This document shows positions 11,480-23,935 of a stretch of DNA of 64,000 nucleotides, one piece after another. Every line of letters starts with the position of its first letter. Position 1 is the stretch's first letter. The notes under the pieces were generated by a model that saw nothing but the letters and a program-made list of their open reading frames with translations, did no database searches and had not been told where the DNA came from. A program made the translations under genes and the position numbers. Source of the stretch: Sinotaia quadrata (lineage: Eukaryota > Mollusca > Gastropoda > Architaenioglossa > Viviparidae); contig CM054182.1 of NCBI GenBank assembly GCA_028829895.1, positions 61,473,379 through 61,537,378 of the forward strand, read 5' to 3'.

Positions 11480-13025
11480 TGTCACAGTCTGATAAAATTG
11501 TCCGACTTCGTGACCCACTTGCCTTGTTTACTTCAAATTCGAATATTTGAAACCCTTGGCCCTTTGTTCAAAGCTTCCTTTTTCTAGGTGCTTCTAGAAC
11601 AGGTCAAGATGTTATGTAACTTTAGGACCATTGTCCAGTTCTCGAACCAACCACATGCTTTGCGAACAGTCACGTGATACGCAATATACCTTTCTATATA
11701 TGTACCCACACGCTTCCGCTCCCTCACTTCGAGCACATTTTAGCTAAATCCATCAGCTTACTCGGGTCGTGAGAGGCAGCCGGCGCCATAGAGAATCAAG
11801 GTACCCTTCGACTTCTCTCAAAGGTATCATTTTATTTAATAGTATTTGCCTATGTATTGTTTAAGTATGTATTTGTGCTATGTATTATATGATTTCCATA
11901 TACACTTGAGCATGGTTCAGAGAAATAGCTGAAAACCTATATGTTACGGAATATAAATTTATTGTAACCATTTTTCCATTTCTGTACTTTAATTTATATT
12001 GTTTTAATTCACTAAGAGCCAGAATGCTGCGCTCGATATGAATTCTTCATGTAATTCAATTATTGCGTGTAATTTAAATTGTAAATTGTGAAGCGCTCTG
12101 TCGGCTTGAATTACCCCTTGTATGAACATTAATTTAACGTTGTATCTATTTTATTGCTTCATACGTCATGACTGTTAAATGGAACACATGTGAGACGATT
12201 ATATTTTTTCTAAATCTAATTGTAAGCGACGCGAGGTCGAAACTCTTTGTTCAGCGCATTTAATTGAGCCATGCCTAGGTAGGACCTGTTAGGTTGAGAA
12301 TTATATCCAAACACGTTGCATCCACAGGTCGGCTCATGGTTCATGTTTCACCATGCCTCACCTGCATTAGCTTATTGGTGTAAGCGTGTCGAAATCCACT
12401 CTGAGGGCCATGCTGCAAAAATTCCAGTTCCTAGCCACTAACAAAGGGACATCATTCCTTATGCACCACGTGTGTCGTTAAAGGGGGACTGAGGGAACGA
12501 ATCAGCATGACTGAGTGTTGAGACCAAGGATACAAGAATAGAGCTAAGTGCAAAATCAAGTGTACAGATCTCAAAGGAACACTTTTCTGGCAATTTAGAT
12601 TGACAAAAATCAGGCATAGGCGCGTAAAGACAGAGTGAAGACTATTCGCGTTGCATTCGATTTATTGTTAATTTGTTAAACTTTATTAAATCTTATTTTC
12701 TTTGTTAATACCTCTTAGTAGTTGATTTCTATGCACAATAGACCAATTAGATTAATTCTTAGATTTGAATGGGGGCGGATGAGCAGAAAGATTGATGACG
12801 AGTGCATATTAATTTAGAGGGACTTGACTGTTTTCAAATCTAGCTAAAAGTTCGCAGTTTATTAGTCTGTAAATTTGTCGTCTGAACTACAAGACGCACT
12901 TTTAATTAGTCAGATAATAAATTGAGCAACCAGTCTGCGTAGAATATGAGAGGAAGAATTAATTATATTTAAAGTCTTTTAATTATTCTAAGCAGGGTCT
13001 TTAAATAAATACTGGAAACGTAACA
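11480..13025 (+). repeat. 3' long terminal repeat
   Basis: 1,546 bp, the same length as the left LTR and with no difference seen by eye. The TATA/initiator pair of the left copy recurs at 11695-11730. Confidence 0.95.
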
Positions 13026-13030
13026 GATGT
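13026..13030. other. 5-bp target site duplication, right copy
   Basis: GATGT follows the GTAACA end of the right LTR and continues as ATTCATTGGCGAC, exactly the text expected for the interrupted minisatellite unit. Confidence 0.9.
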
Positions 13031-13045
13031 ATTCATTGGCGACAT

Positions 13046-13097
<52 letters not shown>

Positions 13098-13163
13098 GTA
13101 AGCTAATATCTATATAGATTTCTAGATTTACATTGTCTAAAGATGTATTCATTGGCGACATGA

Positions 13164-13204
<41 letters not shown>

Positions 13205-13240
13205 TAGATTTACATTGTCTAAAGATGTATTCATTGGCGG
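13026..13240. repeat. Composite minisatellite, right part
   Basis: Resumes the interrupted unit of the 4161-4772 array. One complete (CT)n unit follows, then one in which CT passes into a (CA)n run at about 13180-13204, then a degenerate end at TTCATTGGCGGAATGG. Confidence 0.93.
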
Positions 13241-13460
13241 AATGGATGTTAATATTTATATAGATTTCCAGATTTACAATATATAACTGACGTTAAAATT
13301 TCAAGATTTACAATATATAACAGACGTCAACATTTCTAGATTTACAATGTATAACAGACCTTTAAAATTTATAGATTTACAATGTATAACAGACGTTAAA
13401 ATTTCTAGATTTACAATGTATAACAGATGTCAAAATTTCTAGATTTACAATGTCCAAAAG
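13241..13460. repeat. Minisatellite, about 34-bp unit, about 6 copies
   Basis: Diverged units built on AACAGACGTTAAAATTTC and TAGATTTACAATGTAT. The core word TTTCTAGATTTACA is shared with the neighbouring composite array, so the two are probably derived from one another. Confidence 0.88.
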
Positions 13461-13728
13461 ACATAATTAATGTCTTTCTTCAAACATTTCGCGCATTACT
13501 GTTTAAAACCGAATAATATCCTCGCACTTCAACTGCGAAAAAGCATTCCCCAAAAATCTGTTTATTTGCTGGGCTGTTGCTACTTTTAATAAAATCTATT
13601 TGTCTGGCTGTTGTTGTTTTTAAAATTTGCATCTAATTGCTTTGAAATAAATTCCCTATCCCACCCTCAGATATATGTTTTGTTTTTTTTAATCATAGCA
13701 TAGTTCACACACAACGTTTGTCCTCAGG
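13461..13728. other. Spacer between arrays, nothing recognised
   Basis: AT-rich, with no open frame or repeat of note. Confidence 0.5.
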
Positions 13729-14105
13729 ATTAATATGGACTTGTTGATCAAGAATTCCTAAGGATTAATATGGACTTGTAGATCAAGAAGTCCTCAAGAA
13801 TAATACGGAGTTGTGGATCAAGAAGTCCTAATGGATTAATATGGACTTGTAGATCAAGAAGTCCTACGGATTAATATGGACTTGTAGACCAAGAAGTCCT
13901 ACGGATTAATATGGACTTGTAGATCAAGAAGTCCTACGGATTAATATGGACTTGTAGATCAAGAAGTCCTACGGATTAATATGGACTTGTAGATCAAGAA
14001 GTCCTACGGATTAATATGGACTTGTAGATCAAGAAGTCCTACGGATTAATATGGACTTGTAGATCAAGAAGTCCTAAGGATTAATATGGACTTGTAGATC
14101 AAGAA
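13729..14105. repeat. Minisatellite, 35-bp unit, about 11 copies
   Basis: Units contain GATTAATATGGACTTGTAG followed by ATCAAGAAGTCCTACG. The central copies are almost identical and the first three diverge, a common edge effect of tandem arrays. Confidence 0.95.
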
Positions 14106-16452
14106 CTCACTTTTAAAAAATGATTCCATGAAATTTTTTTTTTATAAGTATATTTTCTGAACGTCAACCTCGTTAGTGGAGTAAATGTGAAGAATTAGTG
14201 AAAATTATTCTTCCTGTCGATGATCGTTTTTGTCCGGACAGTTCAGTCGCATTTCATGTTTTCACCGCTCGTTGCCGAATGATGCCTGCCATCTTGAAAT
14301 GTTAACATCAAATACACATCGACGACCCCACAACGAGCGACGTAGCGATATCTGCTGGCCAAAATTTCTTTCACTTACACTTTCTTATAAAAACATTTTG
14401 TCTAAAACTTGAACTTAATTGATTACATCTCTGAATTATTGCAGAATAACTGGTTACTGTAGCTATTCTTAGTTGTTTTTTTCAAACAACAATAGTTTCA
14501 TACGAACAAAAAAAACATATTGCATCGAGTATAGACTATGACTGACAGTAAACAGTGAGTGGAAGACAATTGCAGACTCTCGTAATTTGCTAATAAACGA
14601 ACGAAATAAATAAATTATTTATAATTAAGTTTTAGCTGTCAACAGTTGAGACGGAGACATTCCTAATTCAATGTAGTGGAGTGCACTTCAAGTTCGTTTT
14701 TCAGTGAAGAACTCGACCCCATTCAGTCACCAATAGCGACAGTTGCAAAAGTCTCTAAATATTTAGATCTTTGCAGAAAGCTAGGTCATCTGTCATGAAC
14801 AGTTTTACGAGGCTAGGTCCCTTCCCCCGTAAGGGATACAGCTATAATGACCAGTTCTAGCACTCCTTATCCCTTCCTACCACTATAATGACCAGTTAGT
14901 TCTAGCACTCCTTATCCCCTCCCCCCCGCAGATCGATCACATACGTAGTTTTGTCAGCTTCTTGAGAAACTTGTCCACTTCAATTTAGGCCAGTTACAGA
15001 GTTCCTGTCAGCATTTTAAAGAAAAAGTTGTCAAATCCAGTTATAAACATACTTTGGGCAATAGTACTAGCCAGAGTAGAAAAGTTTATTTAACAATTGC
15101 TGCAAAGAAAAACAGTTTTTAAAGGAGGGTTTCTCTGTCTAGATCTCACTAGCAGATCTAAGCAGACGATAACACTTTTTGGATGCAGTTTATACAGTGG
15201 TACAGTTTTGCAGACGATAAACAGAAATTGACACTTTTAGGTTTAGAGTGACGTTGACAGAATTTCGCATTCATTTTGACCGAGTTTTTGAGATTTTGTT
15301 TATCTTACACTGTGCGTGTTAACAAGTACGTAAGGAGGGGGGACTAGCCAGTAAACAATGTAGAACAAGTGCGATAACTCTGTAGTACGACTAATGCCCA
15401 CTTGAAAATCGCATTTATACAACAGCCAGTATTTGTATTAGAATCATATTCCAAACTCTTTTCAATTAAAAATATTGTATTAACCGAAATTACGACACTT
15501 GATCATTTACTCACATGAAGATGACCAAAGGTATTTTTACTAAGCACGACTATTACAAATTGCAAACGTAAAGTGGTGAGACAAGCGGTCATTCACTGAA
15601 AGTGTATCCTTACCTACCATCAACATATACTCGCACTAAACAGGAAGTATATAGGCTAAGTACACGTATGAGCAGTGTATCTGTGTGTGGGTGAATTTTT
15701 ATATATATTCCCCCCCCCCCCTACTATCTAGATTATTACAACATGAACATATCCAGATGAACAGTATGAGTGACCTCCCTTTACGAGAGTTTGGGGTTTT
15801 AGCGTGCAAGCTTACAGATATATAACTATTCCTTGAACGTCGGGTCCTTCAGACTCGATTTGGACGACTGCCTCTCAGTAGTCCTTTCCTCCAACCCCCC
15901 TCCTCCCCGCCTCAGCAATTTTAAATTTTAAAATGACGTTCAGCGTAAGTGAATAAGAAAGCGAAAAGAAGGGGAGAGAGCTCACAATTATCAGGGGTAA
16001 AACATGTGCGTGCCTCCATTACTTATTTCTAGACTGTAGTAAGAAAAGGGAGCTTAGACAAAACACAGCGCAACGGTAACAAACGTGAGATAGATAGACT
16101 AGCACACAGATGGATATAAATACAGACAGATATTTAGATCAAGAGAGAGAGAGGTAGATAGCTTGAGGGAGGGAGGAAGAAAGCAAAAATCAGAGAAAGA
16201 GACAGCAAAAGAAAGATAAATATATAGAAGCGAGACAGAAGGACTGAGAACGGGCTCGGAGAACTAATGTGAAAGAAAATTACTTTTGAACACGTAATAA
16301 GGTTTGAAACTGTTCGTTAGTAATGTCTGATGTGTGGTTTTTTTTTTTTAAAAAAAGTAACCACACATTCCGACCATACACTATTTATAAGGAATAATAA
16401 TTCTAATAATTTGAAATATACGCAAATGTCTTCTAATAACTATCCCTCCAGA
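14106..16452. other. Intergenic, no gene supported
   Basis: About 2.3 kb with no supported gene. There is a direct duplication around CTATAATGACCAGTT (14842-14873 and 14882-14917), a C run at 15710-15721 and purine-rich GA patches near 16140-16220. The short open frame at 14230-14412 has no recognisable domain. Confidence 0.5.
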
Positions 16453-16635
16453 ACTCACTCACTCACTCACTCACAAACTCACTCACTCACTCACAAACTC
16501 ACTCACTCACTCACTCACTCACTCACTCACTCACTCACTCACTCGCTCACTCACTCACTCACTCACTCACTCACTCACTCACTCACTCACTCACTCACTC
16601 ACTCACTCACTCACTCACTCACTCACTCACTCACT
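16452..16635. repeat. (CACT)n tetranucleotide microsatellite
   Basis: About 180 bp of CACT with a few CACAAACT interruptions near the 5' end. A 144-residue open frame across it is a Leu-Thr-His-Ser repeat and not a gene. Confidence 0.97.
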
Positions 16636-16992
16636 GTCAAGCAAAACGAGAACGAACATCACGATAATCACCGTGCACGTTTGGAGTTCAAGCGACAAGA
16701 ATCCAAACAGGAAGAAATATTTCTTTACACTTATCTTCCCACTTGTTATGAGCACGCTTTGTAGACACGTGAATTCGACACAAAAATGGCTAGTCTTGGA
16801 ACCACGTGACTTTTACATTCTAACTGCAGCTGCACGCACTCAATACGTCAGGAGTCGGAAGCGAGGATGAAAATACACATTCGAAACGGATGGTAGATTT
16901 TCAATTAAAATTATTTTCATTAGTAAGAGGGCGTGTATGGTTGAATATGGGGTGGGGTGGGGTGCTCTTCCTTTTATCCCCCTGTCAAATAC

Positions 16993-17217
16993 ATCTTGCA
17001 GCATGGTTATTTTAAAAGTGTTCATAATGTCCGGAACACAGTGGTCCCGATTAATCACACAGCCAATGTAACTGAACTCGGCACTTGCTGCCATTGTAGC
17101 ATAAGCACTCAAAGTCATTACAAGTATCATCCTTTCTTTATGTAGCTTTAACCAGTTAAAATAAAATAGCACAGACAAATTTATAAACAAAATCACCCAT
17201 CCAACAACTATATTAAC
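16993..17217 (-). CDS. Candidate exon 2 of a membrane protein
   Basis: An open minus-strand block of 75 codons. It contains VVGWVILFINLSVLFYF, a basic loop LKLHKER, a second hydrophobic stretch ILVMTLSAYATMAASAEF, and CVINRDHCVPDI, a pattern of two membrane helices with a short basic turn. A pyrimidine-rich tract leads into a GAG acceptor before 17217, and a GTATTT donor follows at 16992. Both ends are phase 0 and fit the exon at 17841-17936. The acceptor is weak and I do not recognise the family. The open frame continues past 16993, but composition becomes low-complexity there, which is why I stop at the donor. No third exon was found. Confidence 0.35.
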
Positions 17218-17619
17218 CTCATCAAAATCCAACAGATAAAAGTAATAGGTACATAGAGAATAAAATAAGAGAAATAAACAACTACCTCATAAACCCCATA
17301 CGTAGCTTGTTCCTCTGGAAGTCTGTTAAAGACAATACTGTCTTGACCTTTCATACCTGCCACTAGCTGGGAGAGCCATAAACTTTCTGTTAGGCCTAAC
17401 TTTAAAAGAATACTTTAAAAATTTCGTAGTATGTTTAGCATGGATAGCAGCTTAAAGTTTACAAATCCATTTATAATTACAACCAATTTTAATGTTTGGG
17501 TAAGCTCACCCAATCAATTATCGCTGAGCGGCAAAACAACCTGTCAGGATGACGCTTAACATAAATATGCAACCTGACAGGCAAGAGGTCAAGTATATTT
17601 CATAAAGCGCAATTAATTC

Positions 17620-17840
17620 GGAAACTTACAAAAACAAATGCAAATTTGATATTGTAACATTGGAAAGCATATCAGAATACAATGACTTACCTGAAATACA
17701 CATAAAACAAATGCTAGTTTGCCACTGTGATATTGGAAAGCATGTCAACATAGAGATGACTTACAAAATATATCATACAAAAACAATTGTAAGTTTGATA
17801 CTGTAACATTGGAAAGCATATCAAAATACAGACGACTTAC
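17620..17840. repeat. Intronic repeat, about 74 bp, three copies, carrying splice-donor words
   Basis: Three diverged copies, with TTGGAAAGCAT at about 17660, 17733 and 17809. On the minus strand copies 1 and 3 contain TTCAGGTAAGT and copy 2 keeps only GTAAGT. The copy nearest the candidate first exon supplies that exon's donor, so the array has duplicated a splice-donor context into the intron. Confidence 0.75.
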
Positions 17841-17936
17841 CTGAATTATCACCGTTGCTACAGATAAAACAGGCCGATACCACGCTGTGTTACTATTGCC
17901 GAGGTAAGGTTTGTTCACAACCTGATTGTGGCCCAT
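17841..17936 (-). CDS. Candidate exon 1 of a membrane protein
   Basis: A 32-codon block starting at a GCCATGG Kozak match and ending ATTCAG|GTAAGT, a consensus donor at 17841/17840. The peptide begins MGHNQVVNKPYLGNSNTAWY and ends in a hydrophobic stretch (VLSVATVIIQ). That stretch would join the first membrane helix of the exon at 16993-17217 in phase 0 across a 623-bp intron. The start could lie further upstream, since the frame is open for about 13 more codons. The family is not recognised and function is unknown. The evidence is the splice signals, Kozak match and frame compatibility only. Confidence 0.35.
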
Positions 17937-18060
17937 GGCAATCCCCTGGTCTGCGGCTAATTCATGAATGAATCATTTTTGTCTTGTTATTATTTTATTT
18001 TACTCCAAGCGGAAGTTTTCTTGAACAAACAGTTTGATGCTGCAATCTGTTCCCACCCCA

Positions 18061-18152
18061 CCCCTTTCCGAAATAAAATAGTTGAAACACCCCTTTACGG
18101 AATAAAATAGTTGAAACACCTTTTTTCGAAATAAAATAGTTGAAACACCCTT
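18061..18152. repeat. Minisatellite, about 33-bp unit, 3 copies
   Basis: Three copies of a unit with AAATAAAATAGTTGAAACACC, separated by C- or T-rich ends. Confidence 0.9.
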
Positions 18153-18330
18153 CACTCGAGCCAAGATGCACTCAATGATGAAGATGCCATTGGAAAAGAC
18201 CGCTTCCGGACGTTTTTTTCTTCTATTAGTTTATTTAAGTAACCACAGGAGCACAGAATAGTAATAGATGTGCAGTGTTAAAAGAAATCCGGGACATAAA
18301 TATTATCTCACAGCAGTGAGAGTTCAGAAA

Positions 18331-18505
18331 TCATCCGCAATCCCATAACAACACCTAGTGACAGTAAAGACCCAGTATCGAAAGAAAATTATCCGCAATC
18401 CCGTGACAACATCTATTGACAGTAAAGACCCAGTACCGTCAGAAATTATCCGCAATCCCGTGACAACACCTAGTAACAGTAAAGACCCAGTACCGTCAGA
18501 AATCC
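18331..18505. repeat. Minisatellite, about 58-bp unit, 3 copies
   Basis: Units contain ATCCGCAATCCCGTGACAAC and ACAGTAAAGACCCAGTA. Weaker echoes (CCAGTAAC, AGAGATCCAGTA) continue to about 18800, suggesting an older decayed array. Confidence 0.88.
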
Positions 18506-18839
18506 AGCATTAACAGGGATGCGGGAATAACAGTTAAATTAATAGCAGTTGACACACATTAACACCAGAGATCCAATATAAGAACAGCGAGCTGGGAGCA
18601 ACAGAGAAGCAGTAGCAGTGTATCATCCAGTAAACACGAAAAATCTAGTAATATCAGAGATCCAGTAAAAGAGAAAAACCTACCTACTTGCAGTAGCGAT
18701 CCAGAAATACAAGAGATTCAGTAACAAAAAAGATCTAGTAACAGTTATAATCCAGTAACACCAGAGACCCAGTACCAAAGAGGTCCGTTGACATTAAAGA
18801 TCCGGGTAATTAGAAAGGTAAATCTGGACGTAATTTAAG

Positions 18840-19309
18840 GCAGTGTTCATCTTTTTACTTTTAACAGGTATGTGGGATGATCACACACCGTGTAACAATC
18901 TATTTCTATTCTGGCCTGATGTCCTTTTCCTCGCATACATTAGGACATCTGTTTTACAGGTTTGTTTGTTTGCTTGCTTTTTTGTTCTGGCCGAGGTTGT
19001 CATATAACCCGGTGAGTAAATTTGTTGAGGTTAAATATATATTTCCTTATATAAAAACTCAATTCTAAAAAAAGAAAGCAGGTTTTGTACAGATCTTTCA
19101 TTTCTGAATTTATTATAATCTCCTTTATCTACTGGATTAAATCTGTGCACAATTTTGGCTTTATTGAGATAAGTGTGCATATATTATAGTTCTTTTGGAT
19201 TACAACTATTCATAATAATACAATCCCAAATCTGTATATAATATGTAGCACTATTGAATAACAGCTGTGTATGAATACAGATTTACGAAATCACAACTGC
19301 GAGTAAACA
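18840..19309. other. Intergenic, nothing recognised
   Basis: AT-rich. The 63-codon plus-strand frame at 18877-19068 has no recognisable domain or codon signal. Confidence 0.45.
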
Positions 19310-19985
19310 TAGCTCATTTACATTAAGACTGAAAATAAGCAAAGGTCTTTTACATCAATTCTGAAATTAAACATACCTCTTTTACATCAAGTCTGAAATT
19401 AAACATAGCTCTTTTACATCAATTCTGAAATTAAACATACCTCTTTTACATCAATACTGAAATTAAACATAACTCTTTTACATCAAGTCTGAAATTAAAC
19501 ATACCTCTTTTACATCAAGTCTGAAATTAAACATAGCTCTTTTATATAAAGACTGAAAATAAACGAAGGTCTTTTACATCAATTCTGAAATTAAACATAC
19601 CTCTTTTACATCAAGTCTGAAATTAAACATAGCTCTTTTACATCAATTCTGAAATTAAACATACCTCTTTTACATCAATACTGAAATTAAACATAACTCG
19701 TTTACATCAAGTCTGAAATTAAACATACCTCTTTTACATCAATACTGAAATTAAACATAACTCTTTTACATCAAGTCTGAATTAAACATACCTCTTTTAC
19801 ATCAAGTCTGAAATTAAACATAGCTCTTTTATATAAAGACTGAAAATAAACGAAGGTCTTTTACATCAAGTCTGAAATTAAACATACCTCTTTTACATCA
19901 ATTCTGAAATTAAACATACCTCTTTTACATAAAGACTGAAAATAAATATAGCTTTTTTACAGCAAGACTGAAAATTAGCATAACT
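19310..19985. repeat. Minisatellite, 32-bp unit, about 21 copies
   Basis: Units built on CTCTTTTACATCAAGTCTG and AAATTAAACATAC. Variants (CAAG/CAAT before TCTG/ACTG, ATACCT/ATAGCT) alternate in longer blocks, and an outlying variant reading TATAAAGACTGAAAATAAACG recurs. That points to higher-order duplication of several units at a time. Confidence 0.93.
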
Positions 19986-20758
<773 letters not shown>

Positions 20759-20845
20759 GCAAACTAGCAAAAAAAATAAAATAAATAAAGGCAAGTTTAT
20801 AAATAGATTTCTAATGTGTATAACGCATTGCCTTTGCAATATCAA

Positions 20846-20890
20846 CTTTCTTTCCTTTTATCTTTCTTTCTTTCTTTCTTTTCTTTCTTT

Positions 20891-20962
<72 letters not shown>

Positions 20963-20964
20963 TC
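20846..20964. repeat. (TTTC)n microsatellite
   Basis: Tetranucleotide TTTC tract with two TTTTC interruptions. An open frame spanning this and the CA tract is spurious. Confidence 0.97.
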
Positions 20965-21334
20965 AGCAACAACTATTTTCTATCCTTAAACAGATTAAAA
21001 ATTAAAATAAAAAATATGTTGCTGTGAATAAAATGGCCCATTTACACCAAATCATCTCAATAATGGATCTGCTAGCGGGAATGCTTCTGTGATTGGTCAA
21101 GATACAACACACTTTCAGCACGCCGAGTTTTCGAATTTTTTGCCTCGTGGTAAATTACTTGCAAGCATCAAATCTTCGCAGCCAGTTTCGTTGTGGAATA
21201 CGTTTTGTGCCAAACAGCAGTGAAAATCTTAAATGACTCTTGGTGATAAATTCCTACTCCCACTTATTGGAACAATGCATATATGCATGGCGCATTTGTA
21301 ATGTATGTACTGTGTGTATTGTACATTTGACGTA
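20965..21334. other. Intergenic, nothing recognised
   Basis: About 370 bp, of somewhat less AT-rich composition near 21100-21200. No open frame or motif recognised. Confidence 0.45.
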
Positions 21335-21593
21335 TCTATAATGAATGTATCAAGTACGTGTGTCCGTATTGTTTTAATAATATATGTATGCATAGATGTA
21401 TGGCGTATATGTCACGAATGTATCAAGTACGTGTGTCCGTATTGTTTTAATAATATATGTATGCATAGATGTATGGCGTATATGTCACGAATGTATCAAG
21501 TACGTGTGTCCGTATTGTTTTAATAATATATGTATGCATAGATGTATGGCGTATATGTCACGAATGTATCAAGTACGAGTGTCCGTATGACGT
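21335..21593. repeat. Minisatellite, 73-bp unit, about 3.5 copies
   Basis: Units contain CGAATGTATCAAGTACGTG, TGTCCGTATTG and GATGTATGGCGTATATGTCA, with exact 73-bp spacing between complete copies. Confidence 0.95.
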
Positions 21594-21684
21594 TTTTTTT
21601 AAATTTATGCATGCATGTGTAACGTGTTTATAATGTATGTACATTAGTATTTGACAAATATGAAGGACAGTCGTACCTCAATAT

Positions 21685-21982
21685 TAATTTGGTATCACGA
21701 CTGTCACACACGGAGAGTTAATTAATTATGTTATTACGACTGTCATACACGGAGAGTTCAATATTTAGTTGTTATCACGACTGTCATACACGGAGAGTTC
21801 AATATTTATTTGTTATCACGACTGTCATACACGGAGAGTTCAATATTTAGTTGTTATCACGACTGTCATACACGGAGAGTTCAATATTTATTTGTTATCA
21901 CGACTGTCATACACGGTGAGTTCAATATTTATTTGTTATCACGACTGTCATACACGGTGAGTTCAATATTTATTTGGTATAA
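21685..21982. repeat. Minisatellite, 41-bp unit, about 7 copies
   Basis: Units contain TTATCACGACTGTCATACAC and GGAGAGTTCAATATTTA. Copies alternate TTTAGTTG and TTTATTTG, and the last two carry GGTGAG in place of GGAGAG. Confidence 0.95.
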
Positions 21983-22719
21983 TGACGTACCTAGTAATGT
22001 TCTTGAATCATGAAGCTTATTTACTACACATGTAAGATATTTGAGTACTGTTTTATTTCTTAAATTTGTAAATCATATTTATATAATAAATATTGATCAA
22101 GTTTTAAGTAATTATACTCGCCTCAGCAGAATAATTTATTTAACTAATCATGTACTATTTTTCACCAAAAAGTAAAATAGTCAGATTGAAAGTGATATTA
22201 GTCAAGTATTTTCGAGCTACTGGCTGATAATTTTGTAGATAAAAAATAATAAAACTCTTTCAGATGAATAATTAAAAAAATACAACAGTATATCAGTATT
22301 ACAGAATTAAACGACTCTTTTTGACCTCTTATTTCTTTTTTGATTAAGAGGTACAAATACATTGAGTCACGTCAGTAACTCTCAACGGCCAACTAAAAAT
22401 TCTAGTACCTTGCTACAGTGGTTGTAATCTAAATCTATTGACGATAAACAACAACAAAACTTATTTAACAAGTTTAGGAGCCTAGTACCTAAAGACATGA
22501 TTCTAATTGTGTTAATGGCAGCATCTAATGTATTTTAGTAAAAAGACAAGCTGTTTAGTATATTGATTTGTCACTGTTGTAACGAAATAGTAGAAAGAAA
22601 ATAAAGAAAGAAAATAAAGAAAGAAAATCTAGAAAGAAATTATATCACTGACGTAACGTAATGTGATGTGAATGACGCTAAAATGTATAAAATATATATT
22701 TTCACATAAAAATAAAACC
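21983..22719. other. AT-rich intergenic
   Basis: No gene or clear array. A short AAGAAAGAAAAT triplication lies near 22590-22640. Confidence 0.5.
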
Positions 22720-23000
22720 TGGCAAATTTAAAAAGAAATAACACCATTTAGGAAAAGCTAAATATACAAAGATATAAGACAAATTAAAATAGCTAAATAC
22801 AGAAAGAAATGACACCGTTTAAGAAAGCTAAATATAGAAAGAAATAATACCATTTAAGAAAAAATAAATTTAGAAAAAATAACACCAATTAAAATAGCTA
22901 AATACAGAAAGAAATGACACCGTTTAAGAAAGCTAAATATAGAAAGAAATAATACCATTTAAGAAAATTAAATATAGAAAGAAGTAAAACACAATCTAAT
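22720..23000. repeat. Degenerate minisatellite
   Basis: Diverged copies of a roughly 37-bp unit with GAAAGAAATAACACCATTTA and AGAAAGCTAAATATA. A longer block is duplicated (around 22790 and 22890). A-rich echoes continue to about 23400. Confidence 0.8.
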
Positions 23001-23689
23001 TTCATTTGGAAAAAAATAACATTATTTAAGTAAACTAAACAAAGAAATTACATTCAGACAAAGTAACATTTTTGACTTCATGTATTTAGCAATAAATCAC
23101 GTCGTGTAAACACTGAAATACATGACTTCTTTTCCTTGTAAAAATAGCTACAAATATATACGTGTAGCCTACCACCATTAAAGTAAGTTAACAACAATTA
23201 GAAAGAAATAACCGTTTTAGTAGGTATTGCGGTAAGTTAATGGTGAAAAAAACAACAGCATTTAAACAAATTCATACACTGAAGAAAATAACAATTTTGA
23301 AGTGAACTTAATAAAGTACATTCAGAAGAAAGCAAAAACATATTAATGAATATACAAAGGAATTACTTCATTTAAGCAAACAAGGTCTAAAAAGAAATTA
23401 GATTGTTAAAGTAAACAAGACAGAGTGTCACTAAAGTCGGTAAGATATAGAAACAAACAACACCATCAGTGCATTCCAAAATAAACCGAAGAAAACTCAG
23501 AAAATTGCGGTTGAAGGTATCAAAAGAAAAATGCCAATAATATTAGGTAAGAAAAAAAAATGAACAAGCCAGACCCCCAAATTACATAATTTATTCTGAG
23601 TTTAAATAAAGGACAAGCCATGTGGATATTAACTTCAGAAATAAGAGAAAAAGAAAAACAGACCTCTTTACGTTTGAAATTACTATTGT
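23001..23689. other. A-rich intergenic
   Basis: Purine-rich, with faint echoes of the preceding array. No coding frame. Confidence 0.45.
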
Positions 23690-23935
23690 AATACACGCGT
23701 ACACTCATACACACTCAAATGCATATACCCACACATGCACGCACATGACATTAACACACATACACACACTCGTGTGCGAAATCGCACGCACATACGCTCG
23801 CTTCCACACGCCCATACATTTACACACGCACACTTACATACACACACACTCGTACGCCAGCACTGTATGCACACACCCCCACACCCCCACCCATCCACCC
23901 ACCCACCCACACACATACACACACGCACACTATCA
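23690..23935. repeat. CA-rich degenerate simple repeat
   Basis: Mixed CACA, CACG, CATA and CACC words, ending in a (CACC)n-like stretch at about 23875-23910. The open frames of about 70-116 codons here are His-Thr rich and not genes. Confidence 0.9.

Larger units (their letters stand above)
4773..13025 (+). mobile_element. Complete Gmr1-like Ty3/Gypsy LTR retrotransposon
   Basis: The element is 8,253 bp. It has two 1,546-bp LTRs running from TGTCACAG to GTAACA, a primer-binding site two bases after the left LTR, one gag-pol frame, a purine tract against the right LTR and a GATGT target duplication. Pol order is protease, integrase, reverse transcriptase, RNase H. That is Ty1/Copia-like order with clear Ty3/Gypsy-type sequences, the hallmark described for Gmr1-like elements. 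There is no envelope frame after RNase H. Reading the two LTRs in parallel I saw no mismatch, and the coding frame has no stop or shift, so the insertion looks very recent and may be able to move. The exact family name cannot be set without a database search. Confidence 0.95.

Noticed and set aside
16330..16764. 144-codon open frame with Leu-Thr-His-Ser repeats
   Set aside because: A direct translation of the (CACT)n microsatellite.
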